A model generated the notes under the pieces. The model had not been told where the DNA came from. It saw only the letters and a list, made by a program, of their open reading frames with translations, and did no database searches. This document shows, in pieces, positions 24,737-33,540 of a stretch of DNA of 64,000 nucleotides. Numbering within the stretch: the stretch's first letter is position 1; each line of letters opens with the position of its first letter. A program made the translations under genes and the position numbers. The DNA is from Thioploca ingrica (GTDB taxonomy: Bacteria > Pseudomonadota > Gammaproteobacteria > Beggiatoales > Beggiatoaceae): contig AP014633.1 of assembly GCA_000828835.1 (NCBI GenBank), positions 1,302,001-1,366,000 on the forward strand. The letters are read 5' to 3'.

Positions 24737-25456
24737 ATCGCCTTGCCAAGCTTGACAGAGGGCCAGTATGGCCGTTGCAGCGGTTTCAGTGCGGAGTATC
24801 CGCGGTCCGAGTTGAATAGCTTGATAACCGGCTTGAATAGCTTGTTGAATTTCCATTTCACTTAAGCCACCTTCAGCACCTACTAATACGGTTATGGCAT
24901 TAACCGATTGAATGACTTCAAATAAAGTGTTATGAGCCTGTGGTGATAAGACGAGGCAACTACCCGGTTGAGTTTGAGTTAACCAGGTGGTTAATGGCAT
25001 GACTGCAGTGAATTGCACTAGGCGATTTCGACCACATTGCTCACCGGCACTGAGCATAATTTGGTGCCAATGCGCTTGACGTTTATTGAGCATTTCTGGA
25101 TTAAGTGGTGGTGTCCGTTCCGTGATTACCGGTACAATTTGATGTACGCCAAGTTCTACCGCTTTTTGGATCGTGTAATCCATATGCTCTGGACGAGAAA
25201 TCGCTTGGACTAAGGTAAGTGATAAGCTCGATTCGCGTTCAATGGCATGATATTCTTCGATTTGTAACTGCGCTATTTTTTTAGTCACGGCGACTAAACG
25301 CGCCTGATATTCTCCGCCTTGACCATTAAATAAGGTGACGGTTATTCCAAGGCGTAAGCGTAAAACGGTTACTAAATAATGAGATAATTCTTTAGGTAAG
25401 ATAATTTCTTGTCCGACCGCGAGTGGCTTATTGATGTAGAATCTGGATAATCGCAT
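24728..25456 (-). CDS. rsmE: 16S rRNA m3U1498 methyltransferase RsmE
   Basis: The 242-residue protein has an N-terminal PUA-like domain (LSRFYINKPL; HYLVTVLRLRLG; LFNGQGGEYQA) and a C-terminal SPOUT domain with the knot motifs VGAEGGLSEMEIQQA and LGPRILRTETAATAIL. It methylates N3 of U1498 in 16S rRNA using SAM. Length is normal. It lies 6 bases downstream of bioA in the same direction, so they are probably co-transcribed. Confidence 0.95.
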   Translation of the reverse strand: MRLSRFYINKPLAVGQEIILPKELSHYLVTVLRLRLGITVTLFNGQGGEYQARLVAVTKKIAQLQIEEYHAIERESSLSLTLVQAISRPEHMDYTIQKAVELGVHQIVPVITERTPPLNPEMLNKRQAHWHQIMLSAGEQCGRNRLVQFTAVMPLTTWLTQTQPGSCLVLSPQAHNTLFEVIQSVNAITVLVGAEGGLSEMEIQQAIQAGYQAIQLGPRILRTETAATAILALCQAWQGDLR

Positions 25457-25462
25457 GGTTAC

Positions 25463-26812
25463 TTAATCTCGGGTGGCTTGCTCAATGCCGTGGTAAGCAA
25501 TTTGGGCCAAGCGTTCAATTTGCTCTGGGGTAATGACATAAGGGGGCATTAAATAAATCACGTTGCCTAGAGGACGTAATAACGCGCCTTGTGTTAGTGC
25601 ATATTGATAAACTCGCAAACCACGCCGTTCTTGCCAGGGATAAGGTTGGCGCGTTTTTTTATCTTTTACCATTTCGATGGCGACTATCATCCCCTGTTGA
25701 CGTACTTCACCGACATGAGGATGGTCTTGTAGCGGACGAGTGGCTCGTGTCATCACTTGGGCCAAATGACGGTTATTTTCAATCACCTGGTCTTGAGCAA
25801 AAATAGCTAAGGTTGCTAGTGCTGCTCGACAAGCGAGCGGGTTACCGGTATAACTGTGTGAATGTAAAAATGCTTTTAAAGTCGTGTACTCATCATAAAA
25901 AGCTTGATAAATTTTTTCCGTCGTTAATACCACTGACAAAGGTAAATACCCACCCGTTAAGCCCTTAGATAAACATAAGAAATCAGCCGCAATATTAGCC
26001 TGTTCGCAAGCGAAGAAAGTTCCGGTGCGTCCAAACCCAACCGCAATTTCATCGGCAATTAAGTGTACCTGATATTGATCACAAGCGGCTCGCAACCGAC
26101 TTAAATAAATAGGATGATACATCCGCATACCACCGGCACACTGTACCAACGGTTCAACAATCACGGCAGCGATACGGTCGGCTTGTTGTTTGAGTAATGT
26201 TTCCATCATCACAAATTGCCGCTGAGCATAATCTTCATAAGACTCGCCTAGTTCGGCATAACACCCTGCTGGTGACGGGACCGTAATCGTTTTCATTAAC
26301 AGGGGGGCATAAATTTCTTTATATAAAGCCACATCACCAACGGCTAATGCGCCTAATGTTTCGCCATGATAACTATCTTGTAAAGTCACAAACTGTTGTT
26401 TTTGAGGTTGTCCTTGATTACGCCAATAATGAAAGCTCATTTTTAATGCCACTTCTATCGCAGCAGAACCATTATCTGCATAAAAACAACGTGTTAAACT
26501 GGGTGGTGTTAATGCTAATAGTCGCTCCGATAATTCAATTACCGGTTCATGGCTGAAACCAGCCAAGATGACGTGCTCTAAAGTGGCCAATTGCTCTTGT
26601 ATAGCGGCATTAATTCTCGGATTAGCATGACCAAACAAATTCACCCACCACGAACTAATCGCATCTATATAACGATTACCATCAAAATCCTCTAACCAAA
26701 CTCCCTCACCTCGACGAATGGGAATTAAGGGTAAAGTTTCATGGTCTTTCATTTGAGTACAGGGATGCCAAAGAACTGAGAGATCGCGTTGAAGCAGTTT
26801 TAAATTAAACAT
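25463..26812 (-). CDS. bioA: Adenosylmethionine-8-amino-7-oxononanoate aminotransferase BioA
   Basis: About 449 residues from the MFN start (26812; AAGG lies 7 bases upstream, unlike the longer frame from 26839). This class III PLP aminotransferase makes 7,8-diaminopelargonic acid in biotin synthesis. Visible markers: LWHPCTQMKDHE at the N-terminus, ISSWWVNLFGHANP, QDSYHGETLGALAVGD, LIADEIAVGFGRTGTFF with the PLP aspartate, CLSKGLTGGYLPLS with the Schiff-base lysine, and HSHSYTGNPLACRAAL. No other bio genes are in the window. Confidence 0.95.
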   Translation of the reverse strand: MFNLKLLQRDLSVLWHPCTQMKDHETLPLIPIRRGEGVWLEDFDGNRYIDAISSWWVNLFGHANPRINAAIQEQLATLEHVILAGFSHEPVIELSERLLALTPPSLTRCFYADNGSAAIEVALKMSFHYWRNQGQPQKQQFVTLQDSYHGETLGALAVGDVALYKEIYAPLLMKTITVPSPAGCYAELGESYEDYAQRQFVMMETLLKQQADRIAAVIVEPLVQCAGGMRMYHPIYLSRLRAACDQYQVHLIADEIAVGFGRTGTFFACEQANIAADFLCLSKGLTGGYLPLSVVLTTEKIYQAFYDEYTTLKAFLHSHSYTGNPLACRAALATLAIFAQDQVIENNRHLAQVMTRATRPLQDHPHVGEVRQQGMIVAIEMVKDKKTRQPYPWQERRGLRVYQYALTQGALLRPLGNVIYLMPPYVITPEQIERLAQIAYHGIEQATRD

Positions 26813-27169
26813 AGTAATGCCTTGAAACAAATTGATCATTTTATCAAATTATGATTTTTGAATAATCCGGCTTCTATAACCAAGGGATCCTAAATTTCTT
26901 ACCAAATAAATTAAATATACCGTTTATATGAAAAAATATACCTTTTGTCATAAAATAATTGTTTTATATTTTTAATAGGAACATAATAAAAATATAGGTT
27001 GATTTTTATTGGAGGAATAAAAGTCAAAATTAAACCTATAAAGTTGGCTAAAAACCGATGTTGATTGACGATAGTGACTAGTAATGACTATCTCAATTAA
27101 GGGCAACCCGGTTTGTCACCAACTGAAAAATAAACTTCTTAATCAATGACCAAGTGATGGAGAAAAACC
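26813..27169. other. Divergent intergenic region, AT-rich, with 5'-leader hairpin
   Basis: This gap separates bioA from the exported Cys-rich protein and must hold both promoters. The only structure I can support is the hairpin at 27064-27097. No riboswitch consensus was recognised. A good ribosome site (GGAGAAA) precedes 27170. Confidence 0.5.
27064..27097 (+). promoter_or_regulatory. Hairpin in the leader of the Cys-rich protein gene
   Basis: ATTGA-c-GATAGT pairs with ACTATCTCAAT: eleven base pairs with a single bulged C and an 11-base loop. It lies 73 bases before the start codon. Role unknown; it could be an operator dyad or an RNA stem. Confidence 0.5.
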
Positions 27170-27628
27170 ATGTTAAAGAAAATGTTGACCCCTATCGTTA
27201 TGGGTATTGCTTTTATGGGTATGGCTGCTACTGTAAATGTGGCAATTGCTGATGAAGATGTTGATTTAATGCAAGCATTAGTTGATGAGATGTCCATGAT
27301 TACGATTCCACCAGCAACTTGCGAACAATGTGCTCTCAATGTTGAGAAGGCAATTGGATTCGTGGCCAATATGAACGATATGTGCAATGCTCTGGAACAG
27401 GACTTAGAAGAGACGAGAAGTTATTGCAAGACTCAATCCGCTACTATAAATAGCCCATTCAAAGCTAAATGCGACGCACTGACAGATGGTTTCTATAGTC
27501 AGCAGTTAGCTGATCGTCAGTCGTGTCGTGATCTATTAGGATCAATGGTAACGACCAGAAACAAGGTTGAACATGCTTGTTATGGTGCCCCACTTTATTG
27601 CGGCAATATTCCAGGTTGGCCCAACTAA
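27170..27628 (+). CDS. Exported cysteine-rich protein of unknown function
   Basis: The 152-residue protein has a clear signal peptide (hydrophobic residues 7-24, probable cleavage after NVAIA). The mature part of about 125 residues is helical and has eight cysteines, two of them as CEQC near the start and others spaced through YCKTQ, AKCDAL, QSCRDLL, HACYGA and LYCGN, so up to four disulfides are likely. No haem or zinc motif is present. I do not recognise a family. It is monocistronic, followed by a strong terminator. Confidence 0.7.
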   Translation: MLKKMLTPIVMGIAFMGMAATVNVAIADEDVDLMQALVDEMSMITIPPATCEQCALNVEKAIGFVANMNDMCNALEQDLEETRSYCKTQSATINSPFKAKCDALTDGFYSQQLADRQSCRDLLGSMVTTRNKVEHACYGAPLYCGNIPGWPN

Positions 27629-27668
27629 GCTTCTACCTCATAATAGTTTACTCTAATCAGATAAAAAG

Positions 27669-27698
27669 CCTGCTTACTTAAAAAGTGAGCAGGTTTTT
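27669..27698. terminator. Bidirectional intrinsic terminator
   Basis: CCTGCTTACTT and AAGTGAGCAGG form an 11-bp stem (one G-U pair) with AAAAA before and TTTTT after, so it can work for both convergent genes at 27170-27628 and 27715-28515. Confidence 0.92.
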
Positions 27699-27714
27699 CT
27701 TGCTTTGTTAGCAA

Positions 27715-28515
27715 CTAAACTTCTTTCCACCACGATACATCTACTTCTGCTTTTATTTTCCGTCCTTTTTTACCCAATTTACTCAAAAACTGATATCCCG
27801 TTTCCTTTTCTACCTCTTTAACTGCAGTGGCATAGTCCCATAATTGACTGGCTTTAACTTCGTCATTAGGCAAAATAAATCCAATACTACGTTGGTGTTT
27901 AAAAGAATAAATAACGGTATAAAATCCTTTTGGAATGGGAATATCGTTGATTCGCTTAGAACGTTGGTTATTATAAGTTGGCCCGGTAACCACCGCTAAT
28001 TTACTCTTAGTATGAGTCCAGCGGCGGATTAAGGCTTCTAAACTTCCCCAAGCTTGGCGGTTGAGTTTAGGGTGCTGTAATACGATGTTAGATATAGCAA
28101 AAGTTTGATCATTACTTCTGCGGCTAAAATCAATCGCAGCACTCGGTGCCAAATGTCCTTTGTCATAGCCGCTATTGCGAAAATCTTCAGGGGTTACACG
28201 ATATTGTTCCGGAATATCGGGATCGGGATAAAATCTTTCGCCGCGATCCAAATTAACTCCAATAGAATGTTTAGAAACAATATAAGAAGCCCATAGAGCG
28301 GTCTTGTGCTTATAACTATACCCTAAACTATAACCATCTCGATCCAGAACTAAGTCACATGAGCAAGGTTCACCTAACTTTTTATGATTTCGTAAAGTAA
28401 ATACCCACGTATAGATACTATGCCGCTTAGGCCATAATTGAGATGAGATGAGATATTGAATACTTGCTCCGGCGACTGCTGAAGCAAGATTGATTAAAAT
28501 ACATCTTAATTCCAT
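27715..28515 (-). CDS. DNA/RNA non-specific endonuclease (NUC family), exported or membrane-anchored
   Basis: The 266-residue protein has a hydrophobic N-terminus (residues 5-24) and the beta-beta-alpha metal nuclease domain: SGYDKGHLAPSA with catalytic H121 (DRGH-type motif, here D-K-G-H), and SNIVLQHPKLNRQAW with the metal-binding asparagine. It would degrade DNA and RNA outside the cytoplasm, as Serratia nuclease and NucA do. It shares strand and an 18-base gap with the upstream membrane protein at 28534-29853, so they are probably one operon. Confidence 0.88.
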   Translation of the reverse strand: MELRCILINLASAVAGASIQYLISSQLWPKRHSIYTWVFTLRNHKKLGEPCSCDLVLDRDGYSLGYSYKHKTALWASYIVSKHSIGVNLDRGERFYPDPDIPEQYRVTPEDFRNSGYDKGHLAPSAAIDFSRRSNDQTFAISNIVLQHPKLNRQAWGSLEALIRRWTHTKSKLAVVTGPTYNNQRSKRINDIPIPKGFYTVIYSFKHQRSIGFILPNDEVKASQLWDYATAVKEVEKETGYQFLSKLGKKGRKIKAEVDVSWWKEV

Positions 28516-28533
28516 AATTTCAGTTATCAGTTG

Positions 28534-29853
28534 TCAGTGTTCATAACGTGGTAATAATTGGATCGTATCATTAATCCAAATCTGAATCGCTTCTTGTAGT
28601 GAAGAGAGCATCTCTTTTTCCCACTCCAGTTGAGTTATTTTTAAAGCCTCATGAACATCCGCTTCAAAGGTTTCACGTTGTGTAAATTCTATTCCTTCGT
28701 TAAGGAGATAATCAATACCAATTCCACCCGCAGCACCCAGTATGGTTCCGATTGGCCCACCTACAGTACCTATAGCACCGCCAGTACCGACAAGGACCGC
28801 TTTAGATACAAAGGGAGCAGACAATTTAGCAAAGATACCTTTACTGGTAGCAGCACTAATCGCTTTAGTTGCAATCCCTTTCCCCGTTGCGCCAACGAGT
28901 GTTTTCCCAGTGGTACCCGCAATGGTTTTACCTAAAGTGGCACCCAGCATGGTTAAAGCGGCACCAACCGCCGCTCCTTTAGGCCCTTTTTCATATTCTG
29001 CTATGTTCAGCTTATTAAATTGACTTTGCCAATCCAGCACAATATGCGTATTTTTTGTCATGGGTTTGTCAAGATGAGTCGTATACTGAGCTATAAAGGC
29101 TTGAAATTGGGTTTGGGTGGTCGATAAAATTTGCAAGTAGTGATGATGAGCTGTTTGTAACGTTTGGTTATAAACTGAACGCAATTGTGGATCAGTCACC
29201 TCTGGACGAAGGATAATATTTTTATAATGTTGATGTAAATATTTTTCGACATCATAAGCCACTGCGGCTGATAATTGAGTCGCTTCAATGCTTAATACAT
29301 GTTGAGTCACCGAAGCCATTGCTTCCCATAAAATCTTGTAGGTAGTAGGATAGGCAAAATACCAATCAGCAAAACGTTTAACACGTTCATGTAGGGTTGC
29401 AAAAGTATCGGTAAGGTTATCATGCAACTGTTTCTCTGTCTGGTCTTGCAAAGACGCTTTAGCTTGTTCTAAATAAGCGATTTGTTGCTTAACAAATTCA
29501 GAATAATTTTCAGCATTGGCAATAACCCACTTCGCCTTACCGGCTGAATTTTTATAAACTAAAGTTACCGTCGGGCGAACTTGAGAACGAATACCACTGG
29601 TGATAACTGATTCATCCGGATGAACCATTTTATTCTGATCGAGACGAACTAACAGGCTATCATACCATTGACGTCCAAATGTCAAGATAAAAAACACCAG
29701 AATGAGAATAACGAATACCCAAATAAAAGGGGAAAGTAACCAACGTAATAAACTGCGCTTGGGCGGCGGTTGATGAAACAGTTGAACCACCGGAGTAGCA
29801 CTATACTCGCTAGTTTTAGCCTCAATAAGTGAAACTGGTTTATCCGTTTTCAT
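28534..29853 (-). CDS. Membrane protein with coiled-coil-like domain and glycine-rich helices
   Basis: I do not recognise a family. The 439-residue protein has one transmembrane helix (about residues 38-62), a long helical extracytoplasmic domain rich in Q, H and Y (65-290), then a Gly/Ala-rich hydrophobic stretch (about 295-385, with repeated GATGK/GTGG patterns) that could form helical hairpins or insert in membrane, and an acidic C-terminus. The glycine-rich part resembles glycine-zipper domains. The partner gene downstream is a secreted-type nuclease. Confidence 0.55.
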   Translation of the reverse strand: MKTDKPVSLIEAKTSEYSATPVVQLFHQPPPKRSLLRWLLSPFIWVFVILILVFFILTFGRQWYDSLLVRLDQNKMVHPDESVITSGIRSQVRPTVTLVYKNSAGKAKWVIANAENYSEFVKQQIAYLEQAKASLQDQTEKQLHDNLTDTFATLHERVKRFADWYFAYPTTYKILWEAMASVTQHVLSIEATQLSAAVAYDVEKYLHQHYKNIILRPEVTDPQLRSVYNQTLQTAHHHYLQILSTTQTQFQAFIAQYTTHLDKPMTKNTHIVLDWQSQFNKLNIAEYEKGPKGAAVGAALTMLGATLGKTIAGTTGKTLVGATGKGIATKAISAATSKGIFAKLSAPFVSKAVLVGTGGAIGTVGGPIGTILGAAGGIGIDYLLNEGIEFTQRETFEADVHEALKITQLEWEKEMLSSLQEAIQIWINDTIQLLPRYEH

Positions 29854-29992
29854 AAGTTACCGATGATAAAAACTTAAATTGGATTTATTATAACTTAAAA
29901 CAAGCTAGGTAGGGTGGGCATTGCCCACCAGGTTGAGCTGAAAAATTGAGAGGCATGTTCTATTTTTAATGTTTATTTGGGGAGAAATAAAA

Positions 29993-31207
29993 ATGGCGAT
30001 GAAAACACAAATTGAGCAAATTAAAGTTAAAAATTTCAAATTATATAAAGATTTACATGTAACTGATTTACAAAGATTGAATGTATTTTTAGGCGCAAAC
30101 GGTTCAGGTAAAACTACTTTTTTTAAAATTTTTAGTTTTCTGGCCGCTTGCTTGAAAGAAAATGTCACCGTTGCCGTTAATCGTGAAGGAGGTTTTAAGG
30201 AAGTCATTACGCGGGGCTGTGATTCTCAAAAAGATTTGCTTGAATTTGAAATCAAATTTCGCAATTTTGAACAAGGTGAGAAAAGTCCCTTAATCACTTA
30301 TGAATTAAAAATTGGTTTTAATCGTGGTAGAACCTTTGTAGAAAAAGAAGTTTTAAAATATCGTCGTGGTCGGAGTGGTAAACCTTGGCATTTTTTGGAT
30401 TATTCAAAAGGTATTGGCTCTGCTATTAAAAACGAACAAGATTATGATGATCAGGCATGGAAAGCTAAGGAAGAGCGTGAAGAACAACCGCTCGGTGCAG
30501 AGGACATTCTGGCGTTAAAAGGCTTAGGACAATTTGAGCGCTATAAAACCATTAAAAGTTTTCGTGCTTTATTAGAACAGTGGTTAGTTTCTAACTTGCA
30601 AAATGAAGAAATGCGTAAAATCAATGAGGTAGGTGCCGATCAACAACTTTCTACCTCGGGTAATAATCTTGGGCAAGTAGCGAGTTATCTTCATGAATAT
30701 CATCCTAATATTTTTCAAATGATTTTAGCAAAAATGAAACAACGGGTGCCTGGCATTGATAAAGTGGATGCTTCTATCAATGAAGCCGGCCAAATTTTGC
30801 TTAAATTTAGTGATAATAGTTTCACCGATCCTTTCATTTCTAAACATACTTCAGATGGCACCATTAAAATGTTTGCTTATTTGGTGTTATTGCATGATCC
30901 AGCACCACGCCCTTTATTGTGTATTGAAGAACCTGAAAATTATCTTTACCCTACGTTATTGAGAGAACTGGCAGAGGAACTCAGAGAATATGCACAACAA
31001 GGCGGTCAAGTGTTCGTTTCTACCCATTCACCCGATTTTGTGGATGCTTTAAACATAGATGAACTATTTTTAGTGAAAAAAGCCAAAGGTATCAGTGGAA
31101 TTTACTCGGCTAAAAAATATGATAATCAAATAACAGAACTCTATGAAAATGGTTGCGAATTAGGTTGGTTGTGGCAACATGGTTATTTCAAAGGGATTGA
31201 TCCATGA
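29993..31207 (+). CDS. AAA-type ATPase of the RecF/SMC-like AAA_21 group
   Basis: I start the protein at ATG 29993, which has GGGGAGAAA upstream, giving 404 residues. It has FLGANGSGKTT (Walker A, about 33-42) right after the N-terminal beta-strands, a long variable insert, and at the end LLCIEEPENYLYP (Walker B) with VFVSTHSPDFVDAL (the H-loop/D-loop region) as in ATP-driven ABC-type ATPases of OLD, RecF and similar proteins. The stop overlaps the start of a TOPRIM-like gene, so they act as a pair. This arrangement is known from defence ATPase-nuclease pairs. Confidence 0.85.
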   Translation: MAMKTQIEQIKVKNFKLYKDLHVTDLQRLNVFLGANGSGKTTFFKIFSFLAACLKENVTVAVNREGGFKEVITRGCDSQKDLLEFEIKFRNFEQGEKSPLITYELKIGFNRGRTFVEKEVLKYRRGRSGKPWHFLDYSKGIGSAIKNEQDYDDQAWKAKEEREEQPLGAEDILALKGLGQFERYKTIKSFRALLEQWLVSNLQNEEMRKINEVGADQQLSTSGNNLGQVASYLHEYHPNIFQMILAKMKQRVPGIDKVDASINEAGQILLKFSDNSFTDPFISKHTSDGTIKMFAYLVLLHDPAPRPLLCIEEPENYLYPTLLRELAEELREYAQQGGQVFVSTHSPDFVDALNIDELFLVKKAKGISGIYSAKKYDNQITELYENGCELGWLWQHGYFKGIDP

Positions 31208-31803
31208 TTATCTTTTTAGTGGAAGATTATTCAATGAGAAAATTCTTAGAAGGTATTTTACCGCGCTTAGATTTTAAAAACCATGAGTTTGACATTAAAC
31301 ATCATCAAGGGAAAGAAGATTTAATCAGCAATTTGGATAAAATTATTCCCACCCTATCTAAACGAGCTCAACAAATCATTGTCATCATTGACCAAGATAA
31401 ACAAGATTGTACCGAACTGAAAAACAAAATAAAGGTAAAAATGGCTTGGTGTTTTTGTGAATATAAAATAAGAATAGCTTGTTATGAATTAGAATCATGG
31501 TTTCTAGGAGATATGGAAGCCATTGCTAAATGTTCTACCAAATTTAAAGCGAGTTTTTTTCAAGGCAAAGAAAAATATCGTGATATTGATAGTATCCACA
31601 AGCCATCGAGCGTCATTGAAGAAATTGTGCCGGATTGGAAAGATACCTATTTGAGTAAACCTAAATTTGCAGAGAAAATGGCTAAATTTATCTCTTTAGA
31701 TGCACGGAACACAAAAAAAGCTAATCGCTCGCATAGTTTCCGGGTATTTTTAGAAATGCTGCTTTTGGTAAAATTAACAGAAGATGATGTACGACCTTTT
31801 TAA
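31204..31803 (+). CDS. DUF4276-like TOPRIM-type protein, partner of the AAA ATPase
   Basis: The 199-residue protein begins MIIFLVEDYSMRKFL, with the invariant TOPRIM glutamate E7, followed by VIIDQDKQD (D63, D65) as the DxD strand and YELESWFLGD (E95-E97) as in DUF4276. The 4-base overlap (ATGA) with the ATPase gene suggests a stoichiometric complex. In OLD nucleases these two domains are one chain; here they are split. A role in phage or plasmid defence is inferred from that parallel. Confidence 0.78.
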   Translation: MIIFLVEDYSMRKFLEGILPRLDFKNHEFDIKHHQGKEDLISNLDKIIPTLSKRAQQIIVIIDQDKQDCTELKNKIKVKMAWCFCEYKIRIACYELESWFLGDMEAIAKCSTKFKASFFQGKEKYRDIDSIHKPSSVIEEIVPDWKDTYLSKPKFAEKMAKFISLDARNTKKANRSHSFRVFLEMLLLVKLTEDDVRPF

Positions 31804-32077
31804 CTACTATCAGCCAGATAGTAGGATGTGCACCGCACACCCATCATCACTCAATTCCTGAGTTCAACCGATAATTACTATCTCCAAAAATCAAGTATTT
31901 TAACTGTTTGAGCAGCCAATCATTTTGCAGTTGATCTTCAATACTTTATTGACTTTAAACAGTTTTATGTCATTATACACCCAATATTAACCAAATTTAT
32001 TTTAGAGGTAACCTTGTAGAAGCAGACACGCGAGTCTATTCCTACGAACTTTAATAACAACCAAAGCTAAAGCGATT
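31804..32077. other. Intergenic region with two hairpins
   Basis: CTACTATC/GATAGTAG (31804-31824) starts right after the stop codon. An imperfect hairpin lies at 32016-32045 (GTAGAAGCAGAC against GTCTATTCCTAC). Neither has a T-run. Nothing else was identified. Confidence 0.5.
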
Positions 32078-33517
32078 GTGCAACTCATTAACACCCATTA
32101 TGAACCTTATCGGCAACAACGACTAAAACACTGGAATGATGTTGCCAACTTATTAGATACCCAAACCACTTGGGGAAATTACTATCACCAGCGGCTAGCA
32201 CAACTCTACCAATTTCTGGTCGCACCGGGATTAAATGTTCTGGAAATAGGCTGTGGTAAAGGTGATTTATTAGCGGCAGTGCAGCCCGCGAGAGGAATTG
32301 GCATCGATTTTTCCGCTGAGATGATAAAGCGTGCCCAACAGCGACATCCTCACCTTCAATTTATCTGTGCTGATGCCCATGCGTTACCTCTAGAAGAACC
32401 ATTTGATATCATCATTCTTTCTGATCTACTGAATGACATTTGGGATGTACAAACCATTTTTGAACAAGTTGCCAAATTATCTGCTCCTCATACCCGCCTT
32501 ATTCTCAATTCCTATAGCCGATTGTGGGAGCAACCTCTGGTCTTAGCAGAATGGTTAGGACTAGCCCATCCTACTTTACATCAAAATTGGCTCACGGTTG
32601 AAGATATCACTAACCTCCTTTACTTGACTCACTTTGAAGTCATCCAGCATCACACTGAAATCCTTTTTCCCTTGTCAATCCCGTTATTAACCTCATTAGC
32701 CAATCACTATCTCGTTAAAATCTGGCCATTTTCGCTATTAGCACTCACTAATATCATCGTGGCACGATCTCGACCACAATGCCGCTCACTTCCTCAAGAA
32801 CCATGGGTGTCCGTGATTGTGCCCGCACGTAACGAAGCGGGCAATATTGCGCAAATTTTGGCGCGAACCCCGAAAATGGGTAGTGGCACTGAATTAGTTT
32901 TCGTAGAAGGTCATTCTCAAGACAACACTTATGCGACTATTGAACAAGCTATCCATGCTCATCCACAACGCCAATGTCAATTATTACGACAAACCGGTAA
33001 AGGCAAAGGTGATGCGGTCCGCTTAGGGTTTGAACAAGCTAAAGGTGAGATTCTCATGATTCTGGATGCTGATTTAACCGTTCCTCCAGAAGAGTTACCT
33101 CGTTTTTACGAAGCTTTACATTCCAGCCAAGGCGAATTTATCAATGGAGTGCGCTTGGTTTATCCCATGGAACAACAAGCGATGCGCTTTTTCAACCTAC
33201 TGGGTAATAAGTTTTTTAGTTTGGCTTTTGCTTGGCTGTTAGAACAACCGCTCAAAGATACCCTCTGTGGTACCAAAGTTTTGTGGAAATCAGATTACGA
33301 AAAAATAGCGGCTAATCGCAATTACTTTGGTGATTTTGATCCCTTTGGTGATTTTGATTTATTATTTGGAGCGGCTAAACTTAATTTAAAAATAATTGAC
33401 TTACCGATTCGGTATCGAGAACGAACTTATGGCACCACCAATATTCAACGATGGCGTCATGGCTGGTTATTACTCAAAATGGTATTGTTTGCAGCGAGAC
33501 GGATTAAATTTATCTAA
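32078..33517 (+). CDS. Methyltransferase-GT2 glycosyltransferase fusion
   Basis: The 479-residue protein starts at GTG. Residues about 50-230 are a class I methyltransferase (VLEIGCGKGDLL at 54-65; GIDFSAEMIKRA; FICADAHALPLEEPFDIIILSDLL). From about 243 comes a GT2 domain (VSVIVPARNEAGNI; ILDADLTVPPEE with DxD; VYPMEQQAMRF; a D-x-D-x-L-F-G motif and a RYRERTYG end) of the DPM1-like group. Fusion suggests both act on one lipid-linked substrate. It heads a run of methyltransferase genes. Confidence 0.87.
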   Translation: MQLINTHYEPYRQQRLKHWNDVANLLDTQTTWGNYYHQRLAQLYQFLVAPGLNVLEIGCGKGDLLAAVQPARGIGIDFSAEMIKRAQQRHPHLQFICADAHALPLEEPFDIIILSDLLNDIWDVQTIFEQVAKLSAPHTRLILNSYSRLWEQPLVLAEWLGLAHPTLHQNWLTVEDITNLLYLTHFEVIQHHTEILFPLSIPLLTSLANHYLVKIWPFSLLALTNIIVARSRPQCRSLPQEPWVSVIVPARNEAGNIAQILARTPKMGSGTELVFVEGHSQDNTYATIEQAIHAHPQRQCQLLRQTGKGKGDAVRLGFEQAKGEILMILDADLTVPPEELPRFYEALHSSQGEFINGVRLVYPMEQQAMRFFNLLGNKFFSLAFAWLLEQPLKDTLCGTKVLWKSDYEKIAANRNYFGDFDPFGDFDLLFGAAKLNLKIIDLPIRYRERTYGTTNIQRWRHGWLLLKMVLFAARRIKFI

Positions 33518-33540
33518 TAGTAGATAAAAAAGGAACAAAA

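Noticed and set aside
27000-27169. Riboswitch before the Cys-rich protein gene
   Set aside because: A GGGCAACCCGG stretch recalls part of the c-di-GMP GEMM core, but the other conserved parts are not present.
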